From Candidatus Solibacter sp. (GTDB lineage Bacteria; Acidobacteriota; Terriglobia; Bryobacterales; Bryobacteraceae): 9,300 nt of DNA. The position numbers and the translations under genes are program-made. The stretch lies in NCBI GenBank assembly GCA_017883355.1, contig JADGNS010000113.1, positions 1-9,300 of the forward strand, written 5' to 3'. This document shows, piece after piece, positions 1 to 6,543 of the stretch (its first letter is position 1; each line of letters opens with the position of its first letter). The notes under the pieces are model-generated. The model was not told the origin of the DNA and made no database searches. It worked only from the letters and a program-made list of their open reading frames with translations.

Positions 1-1
1 G

Positions 2-1774
2 GATATAGAGGCCTTCGTGCAGGATAACTGGCGCGTCAGCCGGCGCGTGACTCTCGATTTGGGCATTCGTTTCTACCATCAACTGCCCACTGAGAATCTG
101 GCCAACAATACAACCGATTGGATCCGCGCCGCATATAATCCCGCGCAGGCCATGCGGCTCTATTACCCGAGCTGCACGGTTTCCACCGCCACCAAGGCCT
201 GTCCCACGGCCAATCAGATCGCCGTCGATCCAAGAACGGGGGCCACGGCGTTCTTCGCTCTCGCCGGCACCTTCGTGCCGGCTTCGGTGGGTGGCTATTC
301 CACCACCCCGACTCCCTTTCCCGGCATGGTAAGGGCAGGCGAAAGCCCCTTGCTGCCCTCGACGCTGTGGAGTGTACCCTCGGTTCTTCCGGCGGTCCGC
401 ATCGGCATTGCCTGGGATGTTTTCGGCAATGGCAAGACCGCGATCCGGACCGGCTTCGGGCAGTTCTATAACCTTGGCTCCACCCAAATCGCCCAGAATT
501 CCTCCGGCAACCCGCCGGATATCATCAACCGCTCCGTCTACTTCTCTTCCCTCGATAAAGTTCCGGCCCTGGCTGGAACCGCCGGCATTACGCCCATCGC
601 TCCCGACGGGACCGTCGGCAACCAGAAGGTGCAGGGCAATTTAAACGGCAGTTTCATGATCCAGCAGAAGGTTGGTTTCGGGACGGTACTGGAAACCGCA
701 TACGTGTTCAATTTGAGCAAACACACTTCGATTGCGCGCCAGCTCAACGCGGTTCCCATGTACTCGCAATACGACCCCGCGAACGCCAACCCGAATGTGG
801 CATATCTGCCGCCAAATACCAATGGCAAGACCCTCGCGGACAATTACTTCCGGCCCTTGGCCGGGTTGGGTGCGCTGCGAACCGTCGACTTCTCCGGAAA
901 CGCCAGTTATAACTCCCTGCAAGTAACTGTGCGGCGAAACTTCACCAAGCGCCTCTCCTACGGCTTGGCCTACACCTTCTCGAAAACCATGAGCGCCACG
1001 CCGAGCGTGTACTTCCCCGATAAGTTCCGCAACTATGGGCCTTCGTATCAGCCCACTCCTCACGTGGCGGCGATCAATTACATTTACGACGTGCCAAACC
1101 TCGGGCAGAAATACGGGATCAAACCGCTGGGGTGGGTTACCGACCATTGGACCGTTTCCGGCATCACGCAGATTCGCAGCGACATCAGAGTCGCTGTCCC
1201 GGCCCTCTCCTTCTCCGGTACTACTTCCACCAACCCTCAAATGAACTGGACCGGCGGGGCGGAAGCGGCCAGGATGCTGGTGGTGGGGAACCCGCAGCTT
1301 CCTTCCGGGCAGGTGTCGTTTGCCGGCAACACGCCTCTGGTTCAAGCCCCTGGCGCCAACGCCAATGGGACGCCCGGCAACCAGATCCTCAACGAGAGCG
1401 TATTCGTGATTCCGAACCCCTGCAGTTGGACCCCGGGACCGACGCCGCAACAGGGCGTGGGGCAATCGATGTCGTGTTTCGGAAACGCCGGCACCGGCAG
1501 CCTCATCCCGCTTCCCGGCACGCGGACATTCAACTGGGACATGACCTTCTCCAAGGCCTTCCCGTTGAAGGGTGAGAAGCGCCAGATCGTGTTCCGGGCG
1601 GAGATGTACAACATCTTCAACCACACGCAGTTCACCGCGGCCAATATCGCTCCCCAGTACAACTGGCCCCTCTGGCAGACTGGCGTTTTGCAGCAAACCA
1701 ACGCCAACCTGGGGCGTTACACCTCGGCGGCGAACCCACGGCAGATGTCGATGTCGCTGCGCTTGCATTTCTAG
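2..1774 (+). CDS. TonB-dependent receptor (Oar-like) outer-membrane beta-barrel, C-terminal part
   Basis: The frame is open from the left edge (codons read D-I-E-A-F-V-Q-D-N-W), so the gene starts outside the window and about 590 residues of its C-terminal part are visible. The opening segment, with FVQDNWRVSRRVTLDLGIRF, matches the 'QDNW+V...LTL+LGLRY' barrel strand of TonB-dependent receptors and Oar-like proteins, which usually also carry an N-terminal carboxypeptidase-regulatory-like domain and a plug (both would lie upstream). Further barrel-type text includes NASYNSLQVTVRRNF followed by LSYGLAYTFSKT (about residues 300-325) and FRAEMYNIFNHTQF near the end. The last residues, MSLRLHF, end in the aromatic expected of a BAM-assembled outer-membrane protein. 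Such receptors take up large ligands (glycans, siderophores, peptides) using TonB energy; the substrate cannot be read here. The following gene begins 81 bp downstream on the same strand. Confidence 0.86.
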   Translation, partial: DIEAFVQDNWRVSRRVTLDLGIRFYHQLPTENLANNTTDWIRAAYNPAQAMRLYYPSCTVSTATKACPTANQIAVDPRTGATAFFALAGTFVPASVGGYSTTPTPFPGMVRAGESPLLPSTLWSVPSVLPAVRIGIAWDVFGNGKTAIRTGFGQFYNLGSTQIAQNSSGNPPDIINRSVYFSSLDKVPALAGTAGITPIAPDGTVGNQKVQGNLNGSFMIQQKVGFGTVLETAYVFNLSKHTSIARQLNAVPMYSQYDPANANPNVAYLPPNTNGKTLADNYFRPLAGLGALRTVDFSGNASYNSLQVTVRRNFTKRLSYGLAYTFSKTMSATPSVYFPDKFRNYGPSYQPTPHVAAINYIYDVPNLGQKYGIKPLGWVTDHWTVSGITQIRSDIRVAVPALSFSGTTSTNPQMNWTGGAEAARMLVVGNPQLPSGQVSFAGNTPLVQAPGANANGTPGNQILNESVFVIPNPCSWTPGPTPQQGVGQSMSCFGNAGTGSLIPLPGTRTFNWDMTFSKAFPLKGEKRQIVFRAEMYNIFNHTQFTAANIAPQYNWPLWQTGVLQQTNANLGRYTSAANPRQMSMSLRLHF

Positions 1775-1776
1775 CA

Positions 1777-1830
1777 GTAACGCGCAGGTCCAGCTGGTCA
1801 AGCGCGCACGCGAACTCGTGCGCGCGTTAC
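1777..1830 (+). promoter_or_regulatory. Nested inverted repeats between receptor and aminotransferase genes (possible terminator or leader structure)
   Basis: Two perfect 9-bp stems share an arm. GTAACGCGC (1777-1785) is complementary to GCGCGTTAC (1822-1830). GCGCGCACG (1802-1810) is complementary to CGTGCGCGC (1817-1825) with a 6-nt loop. The two stems share bases 1822-1825, so they cannot both form. An 8-bp palindrome, CCAGCTGG (1790-1797), lies between them. No clear U-tract follows, so a standard intrinsic terminator is not assured. The structure ends 10 bases before the ribosome binding site of the aminotransferase gene, so it could also affect that gene's expression. Confidence 0.45.
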
Positions 1831-1840
1831 AATTCCATTC

Positions 1841-1846
1841 GGAGGA
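1841..1846 (+). promoter_or_regulatory. Ribosome binding site that fixes the GTG start of the aminotransferase
   Basis: GGAGGA lies 9 bases before the GTG at 1856. No in-frame ATG competes upstream, and the protein starting at this GTG (MNVPFYGHVRQ) begins where family members usually do. Confidence 0.75.
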
Positions 1847-1855
1847 ACTACACAC

Positions 1856-2986
1856 GTGAACGTCCCTTTTTATGGCCACGTCCGGCAATACCATAACATC
1901 CAGGACGAAATCGATCCCAACATTCAGGAAGTCCTGGAGTCCGGCCAATATGTCATGGGGCCCATGCTGAAGCGGTTCGAGAGAGAATTCGCCGCCTACC
2001 ACGGCATGCAATACGCCGTCGGCGTGGGCAATGGGACGGATGCTCTGTGGCTCGCCTTCCAGGCGCTCGGGATCGGTCCCGGCGATGAATGCATCACCAC
2101 CACCAACACGTTCTTCGCTACCGCCGAGGCGATTTGGATTGCGGGCGCCACCGCGGTCTTCGTCGATTCCGACCCGCGGACCAACTGCATCGATCCGTCG
2201 AAGATCGAAGCCGCCATCACGCCCAAAACCAAAGCCCTGGTTCCGGTTCATCTTTATGGGCAGTGCGCGGACATGAAGGCCATCCGCAAGATCGCGGATC
2301 GGCACAATCTCCTGGTCATCGAGGACGATGCGCAAGGGATTGGCGCCCGCGGCGACGGGTTCCGCATCGGCGAGTTGAGTGACGCCGTGTGCACCAGCTT
2401 CATCATCCAGAAGAACCTGGGATGTTTCGGCGATGGCGGCGCGGTCGTTACGAATCACGAGAAGGTGGACCGCATCGTCCGCAAGTTGCGCAACCACGGC
2501 TCGGACAAGAGATCCTGCCACAGCGCGGGCTACAATAGCCGGCTCGATGACATCCATGCCGCGGTTCTGAGCGCCAAGCTCAAGCACATCGACGAATGGA
2601 ACGCCCTTCGCCGGAAGTGGGCCGCTCGCTATTCGGCGGGCCTGCGGGATGCCGGCAGTTTCACTCTGCCTTATGAGACGCCGGGATACTACCACGTCTA
2701 TCATCTCTATGTCATCGAAATGAAGAACGCGGAGCATCGCGACCCGCTATTGAATTTCCTGAACGAGAACGGCATCGACGCCAAGTGCCACTACCCGATC
2801 GCCATTCACCAGCAGGAAGGGTATCCGTGGGGCAAAGACGCGCGGATCGCCGGCAACGTCCCGAACTCCGAGCGCAATGCCGCCAGTTGCATCTCTCTGC
2901 CGATGTTCCCAGAACTCACGGAGGACGAGGTGGATCAGGTGATCGCCAAGGTCCTTGAATGGAACCGGAATGCGGGTGTCGCATGA
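1856..2986 (+). CDS. DegT/DnrJ/EryC1/StrS-family PLP-dependent aminotransferase
   Basis: A full-length 376-residue fold-type I aminotransferase of the sugar/cyclitol aminotransferase family, whose members are usually 360-400 residues. Visible landmarks are: NGTDAL (59-64), the phosphate-binding turn; VPVHLYGQ (129-136); VIEDDAQGIGA (154-164), with Asp157 placed to contact the PLP pyridine nitrogen; SFIIQKNLGCFGDGGA (181-196), with Lys186 as the Schiff-base lysine; and GYNSRLDDIHAAVL (225-238), which reaches the partner active site in the dimer. The family moves an amino group, usually from glutamate or glutamine, to a keto-sugar nucleotide, keto-sugar phosphate or inosose; the reaction is reversible. 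It starts at GTG and is acting in the cytoplasm (no signal peptide). Its TGA overlaps the ATG of the next gene, a Gfo/Idh/MocA dehydrogenase that could make or consume the keto substrate. No nucleotide-sugar or LPS genes are seen nearby, so the usual O-antigen setting is not supported. The family call is secure; the substrate is unknown. Confidence 0.94.
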   Translation: MNVPFYGHVRQYHNIQDEIDPNIQEVLESGQYVMGPMLKRFEREFAAYHGMQYAVGVGNGTDALWLAFQALGIGPGDECITTTNTFFATAEAIWIAGATAVFVDSDPRTNCIDPSKIEAAITPKTKALVPVHLYGQCADMKAIRKIADRHNLLVIEDDAQGIGARGDGFRIGELSDAVCTSFIIQKNLGCFGDGGAVVTNHEKVDRIVRKLRNHGSDKRSCHSAGYNSRLDDIHAAVLSAKLKHIDEWNALRRKWAARYSAGLRDAGSFTLPYETPGYYHVYHLYVIEMKNAEHRDPLLNFLNENGIDAKCHYPIAIHQQEGYPWGKDARIAGNVPNSERNAASCISLPMFPELTEDEVDQVIAKVLEWNRNAGVA

Positions 2987-4053
2987 AGGACCGATATAGA
3001 GTAGTGGTCGTCGGCGCGGGCAAGCGGGGGATGCACCACGCCGCCGCCTTCCAGGCGAATCCCCGCTTCGAACTGGCCGGCCTCTGCGATATCGATGAGG
3101 CTCGCCTGGACGCGGCGGCCGCGAAACTGGGCGTGGCGGCCAAATCGCAAGATGCCCGCCATCTGGCTCTGTCGGTACGGCCCGACGTCTTCTGCTTCTG
3201 CACCTTGCCGCACATTCGCGCCGAAATGGTCCGCGCCGGAATCGAAAGCGGGGCCCGGCTGATCGCCATGGAGAAGCCCGTCGCGCTGACCAGTGCCGAG
3301 GGTCTCGAAATCCGCGACCTGCTGCAACGGAGCGGCGTGAAAGCTGTCGTCAGCCATCAACATCGCTACGGAGAGCATTATCGGAAGGTGAAAGAGGCCG
3401 TGGCCAGCGGCAATTTGGGACGGATTCACACCGTCTATGGAACCTCCACCGGCTGGATGATGCACATGCTCTCGCACCTCATCGACTATGCCCGCTGGTT
3501 CAATGATGACGCCGCGGCGGAATGGGTCATGGCGCAGGCCTCGGGGCGAGTGAAGATGGCCGATGTGCATCCTTCACCCGATTACATCGCCGGCTTCATT
3601 CACTTTTCAAACGGCGTCCACGGGATTCTCGAATGTGGGGCGGGCGCACCGGATGTGCCGGAGGTCGACTATTGGTGGCGGAAGTGCCGCATCGGCGCCC
3701 AGGGCACCGAAGGTTTCGCCGAGGTGCTGACCGGCGGCGGCTGGCGCATGGTCTCCAAGCAGGTGTCCTGCTCCGGCGGCGGTTCGATGAACTACGATCT
3801 CGACATGCCGCCATACATCCAACACATCGCCGACTGGCTCGATGACGAGCGGCAGGTCCATCCGTGCCATTTCGGCAGTGCTTATCAAGGGTTCGAAATC
3901 ATGATGGCGTTCTGCCGCTCGGCGGCACAAGGAGGACAAGTCGCGCTGCCGCTCACCTCGGGTGCGAACGAACTCGAAATGCTGAAGACCTCTTTGCCGC
4001 AAGGCGAAGTGCTGCTCTCCATGCCGGCCAGCGCAAAGGAGTATGCGGCGTAG
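2983..4053 (+). CDS. Gfo/Idh/MocA-family NAD(P)-dependent oxidoreductase, cytosolic
   Basis: A 356-residue protein with an N-terminal Rossmann domain: VVVVGAGKRG (7-16) is the GxGxxG dinucleotide loop, and CDID (35-38) ends the second strand. The EKP motif is at 97-99 (IAMEKPVAL) and supplies the family lysine, Lys98. The C-terminal alpha/beta substrate domain contains HMLSHLIDYARWF (161-173), where His165 matches the usual catalytic His; the position four residues earlier, usually Asp, is His161. The family oxidises or reduces a hydroxyl/keto group on sugars or cyclitols. I chose the ATG at 2983 because it forms a 4-base ATGA overlap with the aminotransferase stop, which indicates translational coupling. 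An in-frame ATG at 2959 would add eight residues (MEPECGCR) that family members lack. There is no signal peptide, unlike the exported relative at 6544-8100. Substrate unknown; a role in supplying or using the keto intermediate of the aminotransferase is inferred from the overlap. Confidence 0.92.
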   Translation: MKDRYRVVVVGAGKRGMHHAAAFQANPRFELAGLCDIDEARLDAAAAKLGVAAKSQDARHLALSVRPDVFCFCTLPHIRAEMVRAGIESGARLIAMEKPVALTSAEGLEIRDLLQRSGVKAVVSHQHRYGEHYRKVKEAVASGNLGRIHTVYGTSTGWMMHMLSHLIDYARWFNDDAAAEWVMAQASGRVKMADVHPSPDYIAGFIHFSNGVHGILECGAGAPDVPEVDYWWRKCRIGAQGTEGFAEVLTGGGWRMVSKQVSCSGGGSMNYDLDMPPYIQHIADWLDDERQVHPCHFGSAYQGFEIMMAFCRSAAQGGQVALPLTSGANELEMLKTSLPQGEVLLSMPASAKEYAA

Positions 4054-4110
4054 GGGCGGAGTCGTTGGGGATCCTCCCGGCCGCGCAGGCCCTGGCACAA
4101 TTGAAACTCA

Positions 4111-5454
4111 ATGTCCGCAACTGAGCAGACCCATCTCCGCCGCACGTTGAGGTTGTGGGATCTCATTCTTTACGGCGTGATCGTCATTCAGCCAACCGCC
4201 CCGATGTCGGTCTTCGGCGTTCTCAGCAATCGCGGCCGCGGACACGTGGTCACCACCATCCTCATCGCCTTGTTAGCGATGCTCTTCACTGCCATCAGCT
4301 ACGGCCGCATGGCGCGTGCCTACCCCAGTGCCGGCTCGGCGTTCACTTATGTGGGGCAGGAGATCAATCCCGCGCTGGGTTACATCACGGGATGGAGCAT
4401 GGTGATGGATTACATGCTGAATCCCCTGATTTGCATCGTCTGGATCAGCCAGCAGGCCCACGTCTTCGCGCCTGCCGTGCCCTACTGGGGATGGGCCGTG
4501 GTCTTCGCCCTGCTGTTTACCGGTCTGAACCTCCAGGGCATCCGCACCTCCGCCCGAATGAATGCCGGGCTGGCTGCCGGCATGGGCGTGGTGATCGCGA
4601 TTTTCTTCACCTGCGCGGTGCGCTACATCTTCGGACACCCGCACGGCGGGGCCGCGTTCTTCACGCGGCCGTTCTACGACCCCGCCACCTTCTCATCCGG
4701 CGCCGTGCTGGGAGGCACCTCCATCGCGGTGCTCACCTATATCGGCTTCGACGGCATCTCCACGCTGTCGGAGGAAGCCGAGAATCCCCGGCGCAACATC
4801 CTGCTGGCCACCGTGCTCACCTGCGTGGTCATCGGCGTCCTTTCGGCGCTCGAAGTGTACGCCGCGCAACTGGCCTGGCCCGCATCGGAGGCGTTTCCGG
4901 ATGAAACCACCGCATTTGTTTGGGTGGCGGGGCGCACCTGGTCGCCGCTTTTTGCCATCGTCGGATTCACCTTGGTGGTAGCGAACTTCGGCTCCGGGAT
5001 GGGCGCCCAGCTCGGCGCCGCGCGCCTGCTGTTCGGCATGGGGCGCAGCAACGCGCTGCCAAAATCGTTCTTCGGCGTGCTCGACCCCAGGCACCACGTC
5101 CCCCGCAATAACGTCGTGTTCGTCGGAGTCGTCAGCCTCATCGGCGCCTTTCTGCTCGATTACGACCTCGGGGCGCAAATGCTGAACTTCGGTGCGCTGA
5201 TTGCGTTCATGGGGGTCAATGCCGCGGCCCTCATGCGTTATTACGTGCGCGAGAAAGAAAAGAGGATGCGGAATCTGATTCCGCCGGCGCTCGGATTCGT
5301 GGTTTGCCTGGTGCTGTGGCTCAACCTCAGCCGCACCGCGCTGATCGCCGGCAGTATTTGGATGGCGGCCGGAATCGCCTTCGGGGCCTGGAAGACCCGC
5401 GGCTTCCGCGGAGATCTGGTGAATTTCGAAATCCCCGCGGAGGAGGAAGTCTGA
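4111..5454 (+). CDS. APC-superfamily amino acid/amine permease (12 predicted TM helices)
   Basis: A 447-residue integral inner-membrane transporter. TM1 contains the unwound-helix region IVIQPTAPMSVFGV (24-37). The segment AYPSAGSAFTYVG (70-82) and the following GYITGWSMVMDY (90-101) are the classic APC TM2-3 signature. TM6 carries IGFDGISTLSEEAENPRRN (211-229), matching the family 'GFDa.ttlaEE..NP.RniP' motif. About 12 hydrophobic helices can be counted, with a positively charged loop REKEKRMRN (380-388) late in the protein. The family imports or exchanges amino acids, polyamines and related amines, commonly with protons. It lies 57 bp after the oxidoreductase on the same strand and could share its transcript. 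No convincing Shine-Dalgarno sequence precedes the ATG; the start is nevertheless favoured because the next in-frame ATG (residue 32) would fall inside TM1. The substrate is unknown; its neighbours suggest an amine, an amino-sugar-like compound or the amino donor. Confidence 0.92.
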   Translation: MSATEQTHLRRTLRLWDLILYGVIVIQPTAPMSVFGVLSNRGRGHVVTTILIALLAMLFTAISYGRMARAYPSAGSAFTYVGQEINPALGYITGWSMVMDYMLNPLICIVWISQQAHVFAPAVPYWGWAVVFALLFTGLNLQGIRTSARMNAGLAAGMGVVIAIFFTCAVRYIFGHPHGGAAFFTRPFYDPATFSSGAVLGGTSIAVLTYIGFDGISTLSEEAENPRRNILLATVLTCVVIGVLSALEVYAAQLAWPASEAFPDETTAFVWVAGRTWSPLFAIVGFTLVVANFGSGMGAQLGAARLLFGMGRSNALPKSFFGVLDPRHHVPRNNVVFVGVVSLIGAFLLDYDLGAQMLNFGALIAFMGVNAAALMRYYVREKEKRMRNLIPPALGFVVCLVLWLNLSRTALIAGSIWMAAGIAFGAWKTRGFRGDLVNFEIPAEEEV

Positions 5455-5472
5455 ACGCCGAAGTCTGAACGC
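5446..5472. repeat. 14-bp tandem duplication spanning the permease stop codon
   Basis: GAAGTCTGAACGC occurs at 5446-5458 and again at 5460-5472, a period of 14 bases. The first copy contains the permease TGA stop (5452-5454). GTCTGA of either copy (5449-5454 or 5463-5468) can pair with TCAGAC at 5474-5479, and AGACGC (5476-5481) can pair with GCGTCT (5485-5490) over a 3-base loop. Small hairpins therefore sit exactly at the convergent ends of the two genes, but no U-tract supports a standard terminator. Confidence 0.7.
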
Positions 5473-5473
5473 G

Positions 5474-6400
5474 TCAGACGCTCAGCGTCTTCAGATAGGT
5501 CACACTCTGCACCGTGAGATCCCAGTTCTGCTCGACGAAGTAGTTCTTCAGCCCACCGGCCTTGGCTGCGGCGAAGATCTTGGCCCAGTCGAGGCTGTCC
5601 TTTCCGACTGCCAACCCGGCGGGACGGCCGCCGCCTCGCCCTCCCTGTCCGACGGGTGCGCCTTGCCCCCCTCTCGCCGCCGGCAGTGGCGCGTTCAGGT
5701 CCACGCCCTGTAAGTGCATCGAGGTGAAGCGCCCGGGATACTTCGTGAAGTACATCACCGGGTCTCCAACGGTTCTCATCGCGGACATCTGGAACTGCAT
5801 CTTCACCAGCTTCGGATCGAGCAGTTCCAGCAGGACTTCGTAGGTCAACCGGTCCTCGACCTTGGAGAGTTCGAATCCCTCGTCGTGGAGGAACTGTTGA
5901 AGACCGGCCTTAGCCGCCTCGGCGCCGATCTTGTTATATTCGTCCGCCGCCCTTTTCACGGCATCCATGGTGGTGACGCCGTTCTGCATCTGCCCGCTAA
6001 GCGTGGCCGTACCCATCTGCGTCATGCCAATGTCTTTGGCCCAGGCAATCATCTCCGGTTGCCTGGTCCGGAGTTCCCTCATCTCGAAGTGCGCGCTCGG
6101 ACACTTCAGCCCATGATCCTCCATGACTTTCCTGGCTTGCTTCCCGTCGGACAGGCTGGCGAACTCGCCGTACCCCGGCGAGCACAGCTCCAGGCTCCCG
6201 ACGCCAAGGTCCGCCATATCCTTGCACAGGCCGGCAAAGTCGCCGTCCTTAATCCTCTGCCGATGGGGATACGTCTGGCTCCCAATGGGTATCCCAATCG
6301 GAGCCCCATGAAGCTCCCGCGCAGCCGCGGAGAGCAACCCGGCCACAGCGGCATCCGTCGCCGATTTCCTAAGGAACCCTCTTCTAGAGACCACAGGCAT
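5474..6400 (-). CDS. Tat-exported sugar phosphate isomerase/epimerase-like TIM-barrel protein (xylose-isomerase-like)
   Basis: A 308-residue protein. The N-terminus SRRGFLRKS (5-13) is a twin-arginine signal followed by an Ala-rich hydrophobic stretch, with likely cleavage around residues 27-33, so the mature enzyme should be periplasmic or lipid-free extracytoplasmic. The rest follows the AP-endonuclease-2/xylose-isomerase-like barrel: LGVGSLELCSPGYGEF (65-80) with Glu71, SAHFEM (102-107) with His104, FLHDEGFEL (170-178) with His172, YPGRFTSMHLQGVD (221-234) with His229, and NYFVEQNWD (286-294) with Glu290. The usual metal-ligand Asp of strand 6 is Gln204 (MQFQM), and the common HxKD is HLQG. 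A Gly/Arg-rich insert occupies about 242-263. I chose the ATG at 6400 because GAGGAGG ends 5 bases before it; an in-frame GTG at 6430 would put residues before the Tat motif. The gene is divergent from the exported Gfo/Idh/MocA gene. The reaction could be isomerisation, epimerisation or keto-sugar elimination; it is not determined. Confidence 0.86.
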   Translation of the reverse strand: MPVVSRRGFLRKSATDAAVAGLLSAAARELHGAPIGIPIGSQTYPHRQRIKDGDFAGLCKDMADLGVGSLELCSPGYGEFASLSDGKQARKVMEDHGLKCPSAHFEMRELRTRQPEMIAWAKDIGMTQMGTATLSGQMQNGVTTMDAVKRAADEYNKIGAEAAKAGLQQFLHDEGFELSKVEDRLTYEVLLELLDPKLVKMQFQMSAMRTVGDPVMYFTKYPGRFTSMHLQGVDLNAPLPAARGGQGAPVGQGGRGGGRPAGLAVGKDSLDWAKIFAAAKAGGLKNYFVEQNWDLTVQSVTYLKTLSV

Positions 6401-6405
6401 GTACG

Positions 6406-6412
6406 CCTCCTC
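6406..6412 (-). promoter_or_regulatory. Ribosome binding site that fixes the start of the TIM-barrel gene
   Basis: On the minus strand, GAGGAGG lies 5 bases before the ATG at 6400-6398. It would be inside the coding region if the GTG at 6430 were used, so it decides the start in favour of 6400. Confidence 0.75.
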
Positions 6413-6434
6413 ATGACAGTATCCACCCACGGAA

Positions 6435-6474
6435 CTCTGGAAACAATCCCCAATTCTGCTTTTTGGCTCTGGAA
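6435..6474 (+). repeat. 8-bp direct repeat CTCTGGAA in the divergent promoter region (possible operator)
   Basis: CTCTGGAA occurs at 6435-6442 and 6467-6474, 32 bases apart start to start, about three helical turns. Both copies are followed by A/C (AAC and C). The second copy starts inside the proposed -35 element of the plus-strand promoter and runs into the spacer; the first lies between the two divergent genes. The spacing fits a regulator that binds two sites on one DNA face, but this is inference. Confidence 0.35.
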
Positions 6475-6491
6475 CTCGTTAGATGTATACT
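6463..6491 (+). promoter_or_regulatory. Sigma70-like promoter for the exported oxidoreductase gene
   Basis: TTGGCT (6463-6468, four of six matches to TTGACA) is separated by exactly 17 bases from TATACT (6486-6491, five of six matches to TATAAT). Transcription would start near 6498, giving a leader of about 45 bases before the ATG at 6544. On the minus strand, TTGTTT (6446-6441) and GATACT (6423-6418), also 17 apart, are a weaker candidate for the TIM-barrel gene, although it would leave almost no leader before that gene's ribosome binding site. Confidence 0.5.
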
Positions 6492-6530
6492 GGTGCCGTC
6501 ACACGGGTGCTCCGCCATTCAGGGGCAAGA

Positions 6531-6536
6531 AAGGAG
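6531..6536 (+). promoter_or_regulatory. Ribosome binding site that fixes the start of the exported oxidoreductase
   Basis: AAGGAG lies 7 bases before the ATG at 6544. This start puts the twin-arginine motif at residues 9-10, as expected; the longer in-frame start at 6463 would overlap the promoter. Confidence 0.8.
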
Positions 6537-6543
6537 ATGCAGA

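Noticed and set aside
641..2737. A 698-codon open frame on the minus strand, antisense to the receptor and aminotransferase genes
   Set aside because: It spans two well-supported plus-strand genes and their intergenic region, shows no recognisable domain, and is the kind of long antisense frame expected in high-GC DNA.
2959..2982. Longer start (ATG at 2959) for the cytosolic oxidoreductase
   Set aside because: It adds eight residues not seen in the family and loses the ATGA overlap that best explains the junction with the aminotransferase.
3864..4124. An open frame running past the end of the cytosolic oxidoreductase into the permease start, considered as a frameshifted C-terminus
   Set aside because: The oxidoreductase already has a normal length and C-terminus at 4053, and the alternative frame shows no family resemblance.
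4155..4904. A 249-codon plus-strand frame inside the permease gene
   Set aside because: It is an offset frame within a clear 12-TM APC permease and is dominated by Arg, His and Gly.
6463..6543. Longer start for the exported oxidoreductase
   Set aside because: It would place 27 residues before the Tat signal and overlap the promoter; AAGGAG at 6531 points to the ATG at 6544.
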